In this document: one piece after another, positions 7,319 through 15,619 of the stretch
How positions within the stretch are numbered: position 1 is the first letter of the stretch
Layout of the letters: each line of letters opens with the position of its first letter
Assembly: GCF_030563405.1 (NCBI RefSeq)
Contig: NZ_CP130748.1
Location: 558,001 to 622,000 of the forward strand
Direction of reading: 5' to 3'
DNA from: Vibrio sp. SNU_ST1
GTDB taxonomy: Bacteria; Pseudomonadota; Gammaproteobacteria; Enterobacterales; Vibrionaceae
Length of the DNA stretch: 64,000 bases
Translations under genes and position numbers: made by a program
Notes under the pieces: model-generated
Database searches by the model: none
What the model saw: the letters and a program-made list of their open reading frames with translations, nothing else
Told to the model about the DNA's origin: nothing

Positions 7319-9659
7319 ATGGCAGGTTCTTTTTGTGTTCGACAAAATTGATTTGATGCTGTCGGTACCATTCAGTTAGCTCTTCTAATGGCATCGGTTT
7401 ACCAAAGTAATAACCTTGCAGCATATCGCATTGAGCATCTTGCAACCACTGATGCATGCATTGAGTTTCAATCCCTTCAGCTGTGACCTTTTTCCCTTGG
7501 GCGTGGCATAGCCCGATAATGGGTTTCACTATGTTCTGGTTATCTGTCTCAATCAAGGTGTCCAAAAAGGTTTTATCCAATTTAATCTTCTGAGTTGGAT
7601 ACTGAACCAGTTGAGTGATCGAGGTGTAACCAGAACCAAAGTCGTCGATTGCTAATCTATAGCCCATGTATGATAACTGGTTAAGTAATGGGAAACCCTG
7701 AGAGTTCGAATAAAAGGTTTCTGTGATTTCAAAATCGATCAAATTGGGCGGAATCTGATTGATTTTCGCATGCTCTTTGATGAAATCAGCAAGATGAGTG
7801 GTTTTAATCCCGGCTGAAGATAAGTTAATCGATAGCTGAATGGAGTGATCGAATTGCTCTTGAAGTCGATGGAATGAAGCAAATGCATTCTGTATCACCC
7901 AGCGATCGATTAATTCAAATAACCCGGTTTGTTCGGCAATAGGAATGAACTCATCGGGTGGCACCAGACCAAGGTGTTTTGAGTGCCAACGTAATAGTAC
8001 CTCAACACCAATAACATAGCTTCCGGTTGCATCCATGTAAGGCATGTAAACGAGCTTAAACTCTTCATCAAAGTTGTTTTCTCGGAGGGCTCTCTCAATA
8101 CTGGCTTGACGCTGAATGGTTTTATCTAAGTCTAACGAGTAATCTGCAAACTGGTTTTTACCCGCCCGTTTAGCTTGATACATGGCGGTATCTGCGTTCG
8201 ACAGTAGCTTCTCGATTGTCTCGCCATCATTAGGGTAGGTCGCAATACCAATACTGACCGTAATTGGGAAATTGCCTGATTCGGTGATAAAGCCTTTTTG
8301 TAGTGGGTCTAGTAAATCACTCGAAAATCGATGCGCGACATTTTCTTGGTGATTTGGAGCATTAATGTATACAACGAACTCGTCTCCAGAAAGTCGAGCT
8401 GGCAGACAGTGGGCGTTTAATTCTGTTTGATAGTGGTTACAAATATCAGAAATACGTTTAGCAAAGCAGATGAGAATCGAGTCGCCTATTTGATGTCCGT
8501 ATTTGTCGTTTACAAATTTGAAGTTATCTAAGTCAAAGTAGAGAATCCAGGTTTCGGTATTTGAGCTAGGTTTTGACAACGATTGCTGGACGAACGTTTG
8601 AAATTGGTGCCTATTGGCTATTTGGGTTAGCTGATCATTTTCTGCCAACAACTTAGTCTGTTGATAGGTGTCATCCAACTCCTGGTACATATCATAAAAG
8701 CGTTGGGATAAGCGATCGAGCTCATCATTTGTTCCTAGGCGCTCAATATTTTTTCTCTGTTTTTTCTCAACCTCTTGAAGCTGTCTGTCTAAACGAGTGA
8801 TGGGAGTTATCACACAGCGAGATAGCAGGATAAGCAATAAGGCAACACTGACAAATGCAGATAGAGCAAAGGATAGGCTCAGTTCATTCCAGATAGATTT
8901 GAGTTTGTTGTCTAGCAAGAATGGTGCGGGATCGAGCGTGGCATAGAGCTCAGGTGCTAGCTTTATTGATTGTGTTAACTCATGCTCTCGTGTCACAAAT
9001 ACAGGGGTAAAGAACAGGCTAGTTTGATAGTCGAACTCTATCTGTTTTCGTAGTGAATTAAACTTATCAAGAGAGACAGAAACAACCACAAAAAAGACAT
9101 TGTTGGGCTGAGAATTTACTGGTATCGAAACTGATTTCTTATCAATAACTTCATAATGAACTAATACGCCTTCACCTTGGGAGTTCTGTATATAGTCGGT
9201 ACTCGAAGTTGCTAACGTTTTTTGATATTGATGATCAATGAACTCCAATATCTTAGGATCCATTGTTGCTAAAGGGTCGTTGGTATTATCTGCGTAATAT
9301 TTAAGGGCTCGATCGCCGTCGAGCAACGCTACTCTTGTAAAGCTGTCGTTACCATCTTGCAGTAGCTTAATCGTTTCGTTCAGGTTACCAACTAGTTCAC
9401 GCTGGTGGTCGGTACTTTCATCAACCATAAAATAACGCTTAACCATGTCACTCTTGGTGAGTGTATAAGAATAACTGTTGAGGAAAGAACGAGACTGTTG
9501 AAAATAACCTGCTAATTTTTCCATGCTTAATTGCAGCGCATTGTCTTCACGTTTGATAAAGCTGCTTTTTTGCGTGGAGTAGATGATATAGCTAGAAGCC
9601 GCTGTACTGACCAGTATTACGGGGGCAATCACAAGTAATATTTTAGTACTTAGCTTCAT
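7281..9659 (-). CDS. mbaA: MbaA-like membrane GGDEF-EAL protein (c-di-GMP synthase/phosphodiesterase)
   Basis: A 792-residue inner-membrane c-di-GMP enzyme. Segments at about 7-27 and 258-281 enclose a periplasmic sensor of some 230 residues; a HAMP-like linker (282-335) leads to GGDEF (about 335-505) and EAL (about 515-770). The GGDEF signature is SGDEF (424-428). The EAL signature is EVLLRW (553-558), and the other catalytic EAL residues are present: N612, E644, DD672-673, K693, E730. Length, SGDEF/EVL motifs and the location between yjjX and pheA match V. cholerae MbaA, which controls biofilm in response to polyamines via the periplasmic protein NspS. No nspS lies next to it here, so the ligand route is uncertain. 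Confidence 0.85.
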   Translation of the reverse strand: MKLSTKILLVIAPVILVSTAASSYIIYSTQKSSFIKREDNALQLSMEKLAGYFQQSRSFLNSYSYTLTKSDMVKRYFMVDESTDHQRELVGNLNETIKLLQDGNDSFTRVALLDGDRALKYYADNTNDPLATMDPKILEFIDHQYQKTLATSSTDYIQNSQGEGVLVHYEVIDKKSVSIPVNSQPNNVFFVVVSVSLDKFNSLRKQIEFDYQTSLFFTPVFVTREHELTQSIKLAPELYATLDPAPFLLDNKLKSIWNELSLSFALSAFVSVALLLILLSRCVITPITRLDRQLQEVEKKQRKNIERLGTNDELDRLSQRFYDMYQELDDTYQQTKLLAENDQLTQIANRHQFQTFVQQSLSKPSSNTETWILYFDLDNFKFVNDKYGHQIGDSILICFAKRISDICNHYQTELNAHCLPARLSGDEFVVYINAPNHQENVAHRFSSDLLDPLQKGFITESGNFPITVSIGIATYPNDGETIEKLLSNADTAMYQAKRAGKNQFADYSLDLDKTIQRQASIERALRENNFDEEFKLVYMPYMDATGSYVIGVEVLLRWHSKHLGLVPPDEFIPIAEQTGLFELIDRWVIQNAFASFHRLQEQFDHSIQLSINLSSAGIKTTHLADFIKEHAKINQIPPNLIDFEITETFYSNSQGFPLLNQLSYMGYRLAIDDFGSGYTSITQLVQYPTQKIKLDKTFLDTLIETDNQNIVKPIIGLCHAQGKKVTAEGIETQCMHQWLQDAQCDMLQGYYFGKPMPLEELTEWYRQHQINFVEHKKNLPYEICNHCIAEPS

Positions 9660-10014
9660 GGTTATTCACAACATGGTTTATAAATTTTAGCGCGCAAGTT
9701 TATGTTATTTGGAGAGTTCTCGCCATCAATTATATTGTGTTTGAAGTGTTTTGTTTGGGTTTTAAGTTTTTGTATTTACTGATTAAATTATCAGTAGTGG
9801 TGTTTGAGTATGTTGGGAGAACGATGGAAGTAGATAGAAATGAGCAACCAGAAAAATAACCCCATTCATTTTTAAGGTATGCATACTTTGAGTATTCCTT
9901 AGTTTGAGAGTTATTCCACTCGTTGCTTTTTTATCTCTTGGCCTACTGTAGGCCAAATACTTGTATTAGCGAAAAGCTAATGGCAGTTAAAAACGGATGT
10001 TAGATAATAGAAAA
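9660..10014. other. Gene-free 355-bp interval between mbaA and pheA
   Basis: AT-rich, with no convincing ORF on either strand. It holds the mbaA promoter region (minus strand) and the palindrome at 9938-9956. In V. cholerae the corresponding place holds nspS as I recall; I see no remnant of a periplasmic binding protein here. Confidence 0.7.
9938..9956. repeat. Short palindromic repeat, copy 2
   Basis: TTGGCCTACTGTAGGCCAA is a perfect 9-bp inverted repeat around one base, 17 of 19 identical to the copy at 717-735. It lies about 60 bases past the pheA stop. There is no T run beside it, so it is not an obvious terminator. Confidence 0.6.
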
Positions 10015-11190
10015 CTATGACAACTTAACCTGAGTCGCTTTGATGTTCTCACTTGGGTAGCAACCTAACACTTTTAGGTGACGAGTTATGGCTGTTAGTT
10101 CCGTTATCGCTTGCTGCATATTATCTGAATCTAAGTGTGCTTCTAAATCCACATAGAACATCTCTTCCCAAGGGTTACCCATGATAGGACGAGATTCCAG
10201 CTTGGTCATGTTAATACCTAAGCGTTGCAAAATCAGCAGTGTTTCAACCAAAGAACCGGCTTCTTGAGAAGTCGACATGATGAGTGTCGTCTTAGCTGGG
10301 ATTTGAGTCGATACTTCAACGGGCTTACGTGCCACAACGATGAAGCGAGTGTGGTTCTCAGTTTGGTTGGCAATGTTGCCTTGGATTGGTTGAAGTCCAT
10401 AAAGCTTGCCGCTCGATGCATTACCAATCGCAGCCACATCATCACCGTCTAGATCTTTCACCTTTTTCATAGCATCAGCTGTGCTTGCACAAGATTCAAG
10501 GCTGACATCTTTAAGGCGGCTTAAAAACTCACTGCATTGTTGATGAGGTTGTGGATGCGAATAGAGCGTTTTAATGTCTTCTAAACGAATATCATTTTTC
10601 GCGACAAGGCAGTGTTCAATCGGTTGAGAAAGTTCACCAACGATGTAAAGCGTTGTGTGTTGTAGCAGATCGTAGACTTCGTTAATTGACCCTGAACTGG
10701 TATTTTCAATCGGCAGTACACCATAGTCGGCATGACCCGATTCTACAGTCGATGCGACTTCTTTGAAGTGATTACAGTTCAGCTCAATCAATTCCATATT
10801 CTTGCGGCTGAAGTATTCGCGGCTCGCAAGGTGAGAATACGATCCCTTAGAACCTAAGAATGCAACGCGAGCTAGTGGTTTACGGCTTTGCGGATTCGCT
10901 AGGTTTTGTAAGTATGACTGCTGCAGTAAAACGGAATCTTCGATGATGGTGTGAAACAGCTTAGTAATGTACTGAGCATCCAATTCGTACTTGTCTTTAC
11001 CGTTGTTGATCAGTTTGACTAGTAGTTGTTGCTCTCGTACTGCATCACGAACGGGTTTTGATGTTTCTACCTTGCTTTTAGCGACTTCGATACTTAACTT
11101 ACGACGCTCTGAAAGTAATTTTAGGAGTTCGTCGTCTAAATCATTGAGACGAAGGCGGATATCATCTAGTGAAATTGTTCGGTCAGTCAT
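10015..11190 (-). CDS. pheA: PheA, bifunctional chorismate mutase/prephenate dehydratase
   Basis: Makes prephenate from chorismate and then phenylpyruvate, for phenylalanine synthesis. The 391 residues show an AroQ chorismate mutase domain (about 1-90, with LLKLLSERRKLSIEVAKSK), the dehydratase domain (about 105-280, with FLGSKGSYSHLA, PIENTSSGSI and TRFIVV) and a C-terminal ACT domain with ESRPIMGNPWEEMFYVDLEAH, which mediates phenylalanine feedback inhibition. Expression is probably controlled by the attenuator and pheL leader peptide directly upstream. Confidence 0.97.
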   Translation of the reverse strand: MTDRTISLDDIRLRLNDLDDELLKLLSERRKLSIEVAKSKVETSKPVRDAVREQQLLVKLINNGKDKYELDAQYITKLFHTIIEDSVLLQQSYLQNLANPQSRKPLARVAFLGSKGSYSHLASREYFSRKNMELIELNCNHFKEVASTVESGHADYGVLPIENTSSGSINEVYDLLQHTTLYIVGELSQPIEHCLVAKNDIRLEDIKTLYSHPQPHQQCSEFLSRLKDVSLESCASTADAMKKVKDLDGDDVAAIGNASSGKLYGLQPIQGNIANQTENHTRFIVVARKPVEVSTQIPAKTTLIMSTSQEAGSLVETLLILQRLGINMTKLESRPIMGNPWEEMFYVDLEAHLDSDNMQQAITELTAITRHLKVLGCYPSENIKATQVKLS

Positions 11191-11204
11191 AAATGTGTCC
11201 TTAT

Positions 11205-11230
11205 AAAAAAGCCCCCCTAGTGTGGGAGGC
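11205..11230 (-). promoter_or_regulatory. pheA attenuator (leader terminator hairpin)
   Basis: On the minus strand GCCTCCC-ACACTA-GGGGGGC is followed by TTTTTT, an intrinsic terminator between pheL and pheA. A GGAGGC stretch just after the pheL stop (about 11270-11275) can pair with the left arm GCCTCC as an antiterminator. Ribosome stalling at the Phe codons of pheL would favour the antiterminator, as in classical phe attenuation. Confidence 0.88.
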
Positions 11231-11278
11231 TTCTTGTTCGTTTTTGACTTGTTTTTCTAAAACGACTTAGCCTCCGAT

Positions 11279-11326
11279 TTACGGAAGAAAAAAGAAGTCA
11301 AAAATAAACAAAGAGTGAGAGTGCAT
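11279..11326 (-). CDS. pheL: PheL, phenylalanine operon leader peptide
   Basis: A 15-codon ORF reading MHSHSLFIFDFFFLP, with five Phe codons, three of them consecutive near the end, directly upstream of the pheA attenuator. E. coli PheL is also a 15-residue Phe-rich peptide ending FP-like. No strong Shine-Dalgarno is obvious. The role is ribosome stalling when charged tRNA-Phe is scarce, which allows readthrough into pheA. Confidence 0.88.
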   Translation of the reverse strand: MHSHSLFIFDFFFLP

Positions 11327-11390
11327 AAAAAGTGATTGTTTTATGAATGTTTAAACACAATAAGCAAGCGAGCTACGAGCGTCAAGAAAA

Positions 11391-11416
11391 AAAATAGCGC
11401 CCTGAGGCGCTATTTT
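11391..11416 (-). terminator. Terminator after raiA
   Basis: An 11-bp perfect stem AAAATAGCGCC/GGCGCTATTTT with a CTGA tetraloop and A/T runs on both sides, 18 bases beyond the raiA stop. Confidence 0.88.
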
Positions 11417-11434
11417 TTAATCTGTCATCTTTCC

Positions 11435-11770
11435 TTATTCTACTTCAGCTTCTAGCTCTTCGATTTCAGGCTTTTCAGCGCGGCGTGCTTCAGGTTTATG
11501 GCGTAGCTTGTTGAGTTGACGCTCTAGCTTTTGTTCTACTTCGTTGATAGCTACGTAGAGGTCGTCATGAATTGATGAAGCAACAAGTTGGCCTTTTGGC
11601 ACCGTTAGAACGGCTTCAAATTTTTTCTTCTTGTTTGGTTCTTCGCTAAAGCTCGCTTGGCAGCCAATGATGTCTACTTGCCATTTATCCAGCTTCTTAA
11701 ATTTGCTTTCTATGTGATCACGGATTGCAGAGGTAATGTCGATATTTTTACCAGTGATGTTCATTTTCAT
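11435..11770 (-). CDS. raiA: RaiA/HPF-family ribosome-associated inhibitor
   Basis: A 111-residue small-subunit-binding protein that blocks mRNA and tRNA sites and stabilises idle 70S ribosomes in stationary phase or cold. The N-terminus MKMNITGKNIDITSAIRDHI and the segment AINEVEQKLERQLNKLRHK closely follow E. coli RaiA (YfiA), and the acidic tail (EELEAEVE) is typical of RaiA rather than short HPF. GAGGAAAA precedes the ATG. Two half-matches to CRP sites lie upstream. The pairing with pheA/pheL matches the E. coli raiA-pheL-pheA order. Confidence 0.93.
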   Translation of the reverse strand: MKMNITGKNIDITSAIRDHIESKFKKLDKWQVDIIGCQASFSEEPNKKKKFEAVLTVPKGQLVASSIHDDLYVAINEVEQKLERQLNKLRHKPEARRAEKPEIEELEAEVE

Positions 11771-11835
11771 AGAAGTTTTCCTCTGTTGTATCCCTCATGG
11801 GTTAACTTCAGATTACGACTTTTAGGAATAAAGAA

Positions 11836-11851
11836 TGTGATCTAGATCTTG
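11836..11851. promoter_or_regulatory. Possible CRP-like site upstream of raiA
   Basis: TGTGATCTAGATCTTG has a perfect left half of the TGTGA-N6-TCACA consensus but only TC of the right half. A second TGTGA with a poor right half lies at 11885. E. coli raiA is reported to be CRP-activated, which makes the site plausible, but the match is weak. Confidence 0.3.
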
Positions 11852-12104
11852 TTTTGGTTGGGTGGGATAAGCATTAAAATCAAATGTGATCTCACGCAAA
11901 TCTTGATGTCTTTTTGTCGAAAAATACTTGTTATCCCTATGAAAAACGATAAATTGGAGACAAGGCTTCGCTAAAAATTAAACCAGTTTTTAGGGGTGGA
12001 CTACAGCCTATAGAAAGTGCTTGCTTGAAATTTACTCAATAGTGCTTTGTGATATAGGTATCATGATGTAGATCGTTACATAAGCTTCTTCAGAATTAGA
12101 TAAA

Positions 12105-12138
12105 CAAAAGCCGCATCAGTTTTCTTATGCGGCTTTTG
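12105..12138 (-). terminator. Terminator after the MltF-like gene
   Basis: A 12-bp stem CAAAAGCCGCAT/ATGCGGCTTTTG with a 10-base loop and T-rich flank on the minus strand. Confidence 0.85.
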
Positions 12139-12194
12139 TGTTTTTAACTTTGTCTAACACCTTTGTTCCTCAAGCTCTGATGTTGAGGGGTAAG

Positions 12195-13613
12195 TTAATC
12201 GTTAGTGTTCAGTAATCTCGCTGTACCGTCCTCTCGGATGGCATTGATTGCTTTCAATTGTTTGTAAATGACAAAATAACGATTGATGTTGGCGACATAG
12301 GTTACGGGTTCTTTACTCACGTACTTACGAGTGATGATTTCTACGTTTTTAAACCAGATATTTGGATTATAACCCTTCTTTTTAGCAATGTTCCGCATCT
12401 TTCTTATCTTAGCGGGGCCGGCATTATAAGAAGCTAAAGTGAAGTAGATTTGATTGTCAGGCGATATCGCTGGATCGTCAAAGTATCGATCTTTGATAAA
12501 ACGCATATATTTCACACCAGCATGGATATTGTTATCCACCTTATGTATGTTTTTGATATTGACGTTTTTGTCTTTGGCGGTACTTGGCAACACCTGCATC
12601 ACACCAATAGCTCCACGGTGAGAAACCCGGCTTTGATCAAGTCCAGACTCTTGGAAACCTTGTGCAGACATCATCAAAGGGTCGAATTCGTATTCATTAG
12701 AATATTTTTCAAAGACATCTGCCAGTTTTGCCACTCGGTCTACTTTATTTGGGTTGAGTGCTCGTCCTAACCAACGAGTGTTGTCGATGTATTTATTATA
12801 GATAACGTTCCCAAGTAGAGTTCCTGTTCGTGCGGTTTTTACGTATTTGTTGATCTCTTTCTTTAGCTGAGGGCTGTCTTTTCTCAGTGCCCAAGCAATT
12901 TGACCATTTTCACGCAGCGGCAACTCAGTATGTACCTGAATGTTTTCCATAACATCGAGCCAGAGCTTCGCTTTGTGGCTATCTAGAACTGTACCTTGTA
13001 TATACCCCTGATTAACCAGTTCTATCAGCTCGTAGTCTTGTAATGATTCTTCGATAAAGTGGACATGCAGTGGTGGTAAACCTAGTGCGTTAAGCTCTTT
13101 GTTGACTCTTTGAACACTCTCGAAGTAACTCGAGCTAGCTCGGATCCAGACCTCTTGACCGCTCAATTGCTTGATTTCGGTGATAGGGGCAGAATTTTTT
13201 CCGGTGATAATCAGTTCTTTCCCATCTTTGATCATTGGATCGGAAAAATCGATGGTTCGTAATCGTTTGTCGGTGATCGTTAGGTTAGCGACAGCGACAT
13301 CACCATAGCCAGATTCTAAAGAGGGAAGCAGATCATCTCGTTGCACGGGGATGATTTGAACGTTGAGGTAGGGGTGCTTCTTACGAAGGCTTTTTTCAAA
13401 GTGGTAGAGCATTTCTGCCACAATACCTTTTGGCTTGCCATCTTCTATGTAGTAAAAACCCAGATCAGCCGATACCAATACTCTCACTGTTCCTTTTGTT
13501 TTGAGTACATCTAAGTCTCCCATGTAAGGTTGATTGCTCAATGGGGACAGTTCTAATGCATAGGACAATTGGCTAAATAGCGATATCCAGATAAATAATA
13601 ACAACCTACTCAC
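12195..13613 (-). CDS. MltF-like lytic transglycosylase with periplasmic binding domain
   Basis: A predicted murein transglycosylase of 472 residues. A signal peptide (LLLFIWISLFSQLSYA) is followed by an SBP_bac_3 amino-acid-binding-type domain (about 40-265, with GTVRVLVSADLGFYY and DVAVANLTITDKR) and a C-terminal SLT domain (about 300-440) with the catalytic Glu in AQGFQESGLDQS, then GAIGVMQVLP and ASYNAGPAKI. This is the MltF architecture, but no lipobox is seen and the context is not that of canonical mltF, so it is probably a paralogue. A GTG at 13613 has GGAG at good spacing; the GTG two codons earlier (13619) is too close to it. Confidence 0.85.
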   Translation of the reverse strand: MSRLLLFIWISLFSQLSYALELSPLSNQPYMGDLDVLKTKGTVRVLVSADLGFYYIEDGKPKGIVAEMLYHFEKSLRKKHPYLNVQIIPVQRDDLLPSLESGYGDVAVANLTITDKRLRTIDFSDPMIKDGKELIITGKNSAPITEIKQLSGQEVWIRASSSYFESVQRVNKELNALGLPPLHVHFIEESLQDYELIELVNQGYIQGTVLDSHKAKLWLDVMENIQVHTELPLRENGQIAWALRKDSPQLKKEINKYVKTARTGTLLGNVIYNKYIDNTRWLGRALNPNKVDRVAKLADVFEKYSNEYEFDPLMMSAQGFQESGLDQSRVSHRGAIGVMQVLPSTAKDKNVNIKNIHKVDNNIHAGVKYMRFIKDRYFDDPAISPDNQIYFTLASYNAGPAKIRKMRNIAKKKGYNPNIWFKNVEIITRKYVSKEPVTYVANINRYFVIYKQLKAINAIREDGTARLLNTND

Positions 13614-13706
13614 ATCCACACTCCATGTTGATGTTTTGTTAAAAGTTATCTATTGAAGATACTGCTTATACTGCCATTCATCAAGTTTACCAGACGAAGT
13701 TCAAAA

Positions 13707-13736
13707 AAAATCGCGCTAACAAATTAGCGCGATTTT
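13707..13736 (-). terminator. Terminator after bamD
   Basis: A 13-bp perfect stem AAAATCGCGCTAA/TTAGCGCGATTTT followed on the minus strand by a run of eight T. Confidence 0.9.
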
Positions 13737-13776
13737 GAAGTGATTGTTTTAGTTAACGACTAGTGTGATTCGCTGA

Positions 13777-14505
13777 CTAAGGCAGTGGATTGAGCTCAAT
13801 TAACTTTTCTGTTCGTAACACTGCATCTTCTAAGCCTAGCTGTTCGTAAGCTTCTAATTGAATGTCTAAAGACTTACGTGCAGCAATGGTGTCAGGGTAA
13901 GTCTTCTGCAACTCTTGTGTTCTGTTTATAGCTGCAATCCAAGCTTCACGACGAAGGTAGAAATCAGCTGTTGCTAAGTCATACTCCGCTAGGCGGTTTT
14001 TCAGTGCGAACATGCGTTTTTGTGCATCTTCAGCGTATGGGCTTGCAGGGAAACGTTCTAACAGTCGTTTGAAATCAGCAAATGCAAGTTTAACTGGCTC
14101 TGGATCTCGGTCGCTACGATCGATATTAAAAATATCATGCATGAAGTTTCGGTCTTGTGCCATGTGCGTTAAACCGCGCATGTAAAGAACCCAATCTTGC
14201 TTCTCATGAGTTGGGTTTAAACGTAGGAATCGCGAAATAGTCGCAAGGCCAAGTGCCAAGTCATCATTTTTGTAGTAAGCGTAAATCAGATCCAGTTGTA
14301 CTTGTTCAGAATAGGCGCCGAATGGGTAACGTGAGTCTAAGGCTTCTAGCTTTTCGATTGCAGAAAGCCAGCTACCACTCTGCAGTGATTCTTGGGCGTC
14401 AGAGTAAAGAACCGATGGCGGTACATCTGGTACTATTTCTTCACTACTTGAACAACCAACTAAGAGTGATACGGCTAATAGACCCGTTAAAGTAAGGTGT
14501 TTCAT
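13777..14505 (-). CDS. bamD: BamD, outer-membrane assembly lipoprotein
   Basis: Essential lipoprotein of the BAM complex that folds beta-barrel proteins into the outer membrane. The signal peptide ends in the lipobox LLVGC (Cys18), followed by SSSEE, with no Asp at +2, which fits outer-membrane sorting. Five TPR-like helical repeats fill residues 30-235, with QSGSWLSAIEKLEALDSRYPFGAYSEQ matching the ComL/YfiO family. At 242 residues it is the usual length. It is divergent from rluD, the conserved gamma-proteobacterial arrangement. Confidence 0.95.
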   Translation of the reverse strand: MKHLTLTGLLAVSLLVGCSSSEEIVPDVPPSVLYSDAQESLQSGSWLSAIEKLEALDSRYPFGAYSEQVQLDLIYAYYKNDDLALGLATISRFLRLNPTHEKQDWVLYMRGLTHMAQDRNFMHDIFNIDRSDRDPEPVKLAFADFKRLLERFPASPYAEDAQKRMFALKNRLAEYDLATADFYLRREAWIAAINRTQELQKTYPDTIAARKSLDIQLEAYEQLGLEDAVLRTEKLIELNPLP

Positions 14506-14642
14506 GTCAGGCGTCGATTCCTTGAATTAAATATTTCGTAAGCTTCCGTTACTTTCTAACCAGTAACAGATACAATGATGCAATTATTCTATTTTATCCA
14601 TACTAATGGGTATTAGTCTCACGGTTTTTAAAAAAGTTCGAT

Positions 14643-15617
14643 ATGGCTCAGCAGATAACATTAACAGACACAGTAAAAAGCAGCCAGTTAGGTCAACGTT
14701 TAGACCAAGCTGTCGCTGAACTATTTACCGATTTTTCTCGCTCTCGTATTAAAGAGTGGCTTCTTGACGGCAAAATCCAAGTGGATGGCGAAGTTATCAC
14801 TAAACCGCGCACCATAGTTTTGGGCGGTGAAGCGATCATCTTACAAGCAGAGCTTGCGGATGAAGAGCGCTGGGAAGCACAAGATATTCCGTTGGACATT
14901 GTCTATGAAGATGATGATTTATTGGTTATCAATAAACCTCGCGATCTGGTTGTACACCCAGGTGCAGGTACGCCGGATGGAACCATACTAAACGCATTGC
15001 TTTTCCATTACCCTCAGATTGCTGAAGTACCTCGTGCGGGTATTGTGCACCGTCTTGATAAAGACACAACTGGTCTTATGGTTGTGGCTAAAACGGTTCC
15101 AGCTCAAACTCGCCTTGTACGAGCTCTCGCTAAACGTCGTATTACTCGTGAATATGAAGCAATTGCAATTGGCAAAATGACAGCGGGTGGTGTGGTTGAG
15201 AAAGGCATTAGCCGTCATGCAACTAAGCGTACGTTAATGGACGTTAATGAACTGGGTAAGCCTGCGGTAACTCACTACCGTGTAGCTGAGCACTTCCGCG
15301 AACATACGCGTATTCGTCTGCGCCTAGAAACGGGTCGTACTCACCAAATCCGTGTTCACATGTCATACCTTCAGCATCCTCTGTTAGGTGATATTGCATA
15401 CGGTGGTCGTGCACGTATTCCAAAAGGTGCATCTGAAGAGCTAACGACAATGATTCGTTCTTTTGATCGCCAAGCGCTACACGCGGTTATGCTGAAGTTT
15501 GTTCACCCGATTACTGGTGAAGAAGTAGAGTTCCACGCACCTGTGCCAAATGACATGGTTGTGATGGCTGAAGCGTTGCGTGTTGACGCTCGCGAAAACA
15601 TAGAAGACGACATTTAA
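14643..15617 (+). CDS. rluD: RluD, 23S rRNA pseudouridine synthase
   Basis: Converts U1911, U1915 and U1917 of 23S rRNA helix 69 to pseudouridine. An N-terminal S4 RNA-binding domain (about 17-75) is followed by the RluA-type catalytic domain with HRLDKDTTGLM, giving catalytic D139, and LETGRTHQIRVH. Length of 324 matches E. coli RluD (326). pgeF begins 3 bases after the stop, so the two are probably cotranscribed. Confidence 0.96.
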   Translation: MAQQITLTDTVKSSQLGQRLDQAVAELFTDFSRSRIKEWLLDGKIQVDGEVITKPRTIVLGGEAIILQAELADEERWEAQDIPLDIVYEDDDLLVINKPRDLVVHPGAGTPDGTILNALLFHYPQIAEVPRAGIVHRLDKDTTGLMVVAKTVPAQTRLVRALAKRRITREYEAIAIGKMTAGGVVEKGISRHATKRTLMDVNELGKPAVTHYRVAEHFREHTRIRLRLETGRTHQIRVHMSYLQHPLLGDIAYGGRARIPKGASEELTTMIRSFDRQALHAVMLKFVHPITGEEVEFHAPVPNDMVVMAEALRVDARENIEDDI

Positions 15618-15619
15618 TC

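Larger units (their letters stand above)
11771..12194. other. 424-bp intergenic region between raiA and the MltF-like gene
   Basis: No ORF is supported. The right end holds the terminator of the MltF-like gene. The left half holds raiA promoter DNA and two TGTGA half-sites (11836 and 11885). Confidence 0.6.
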
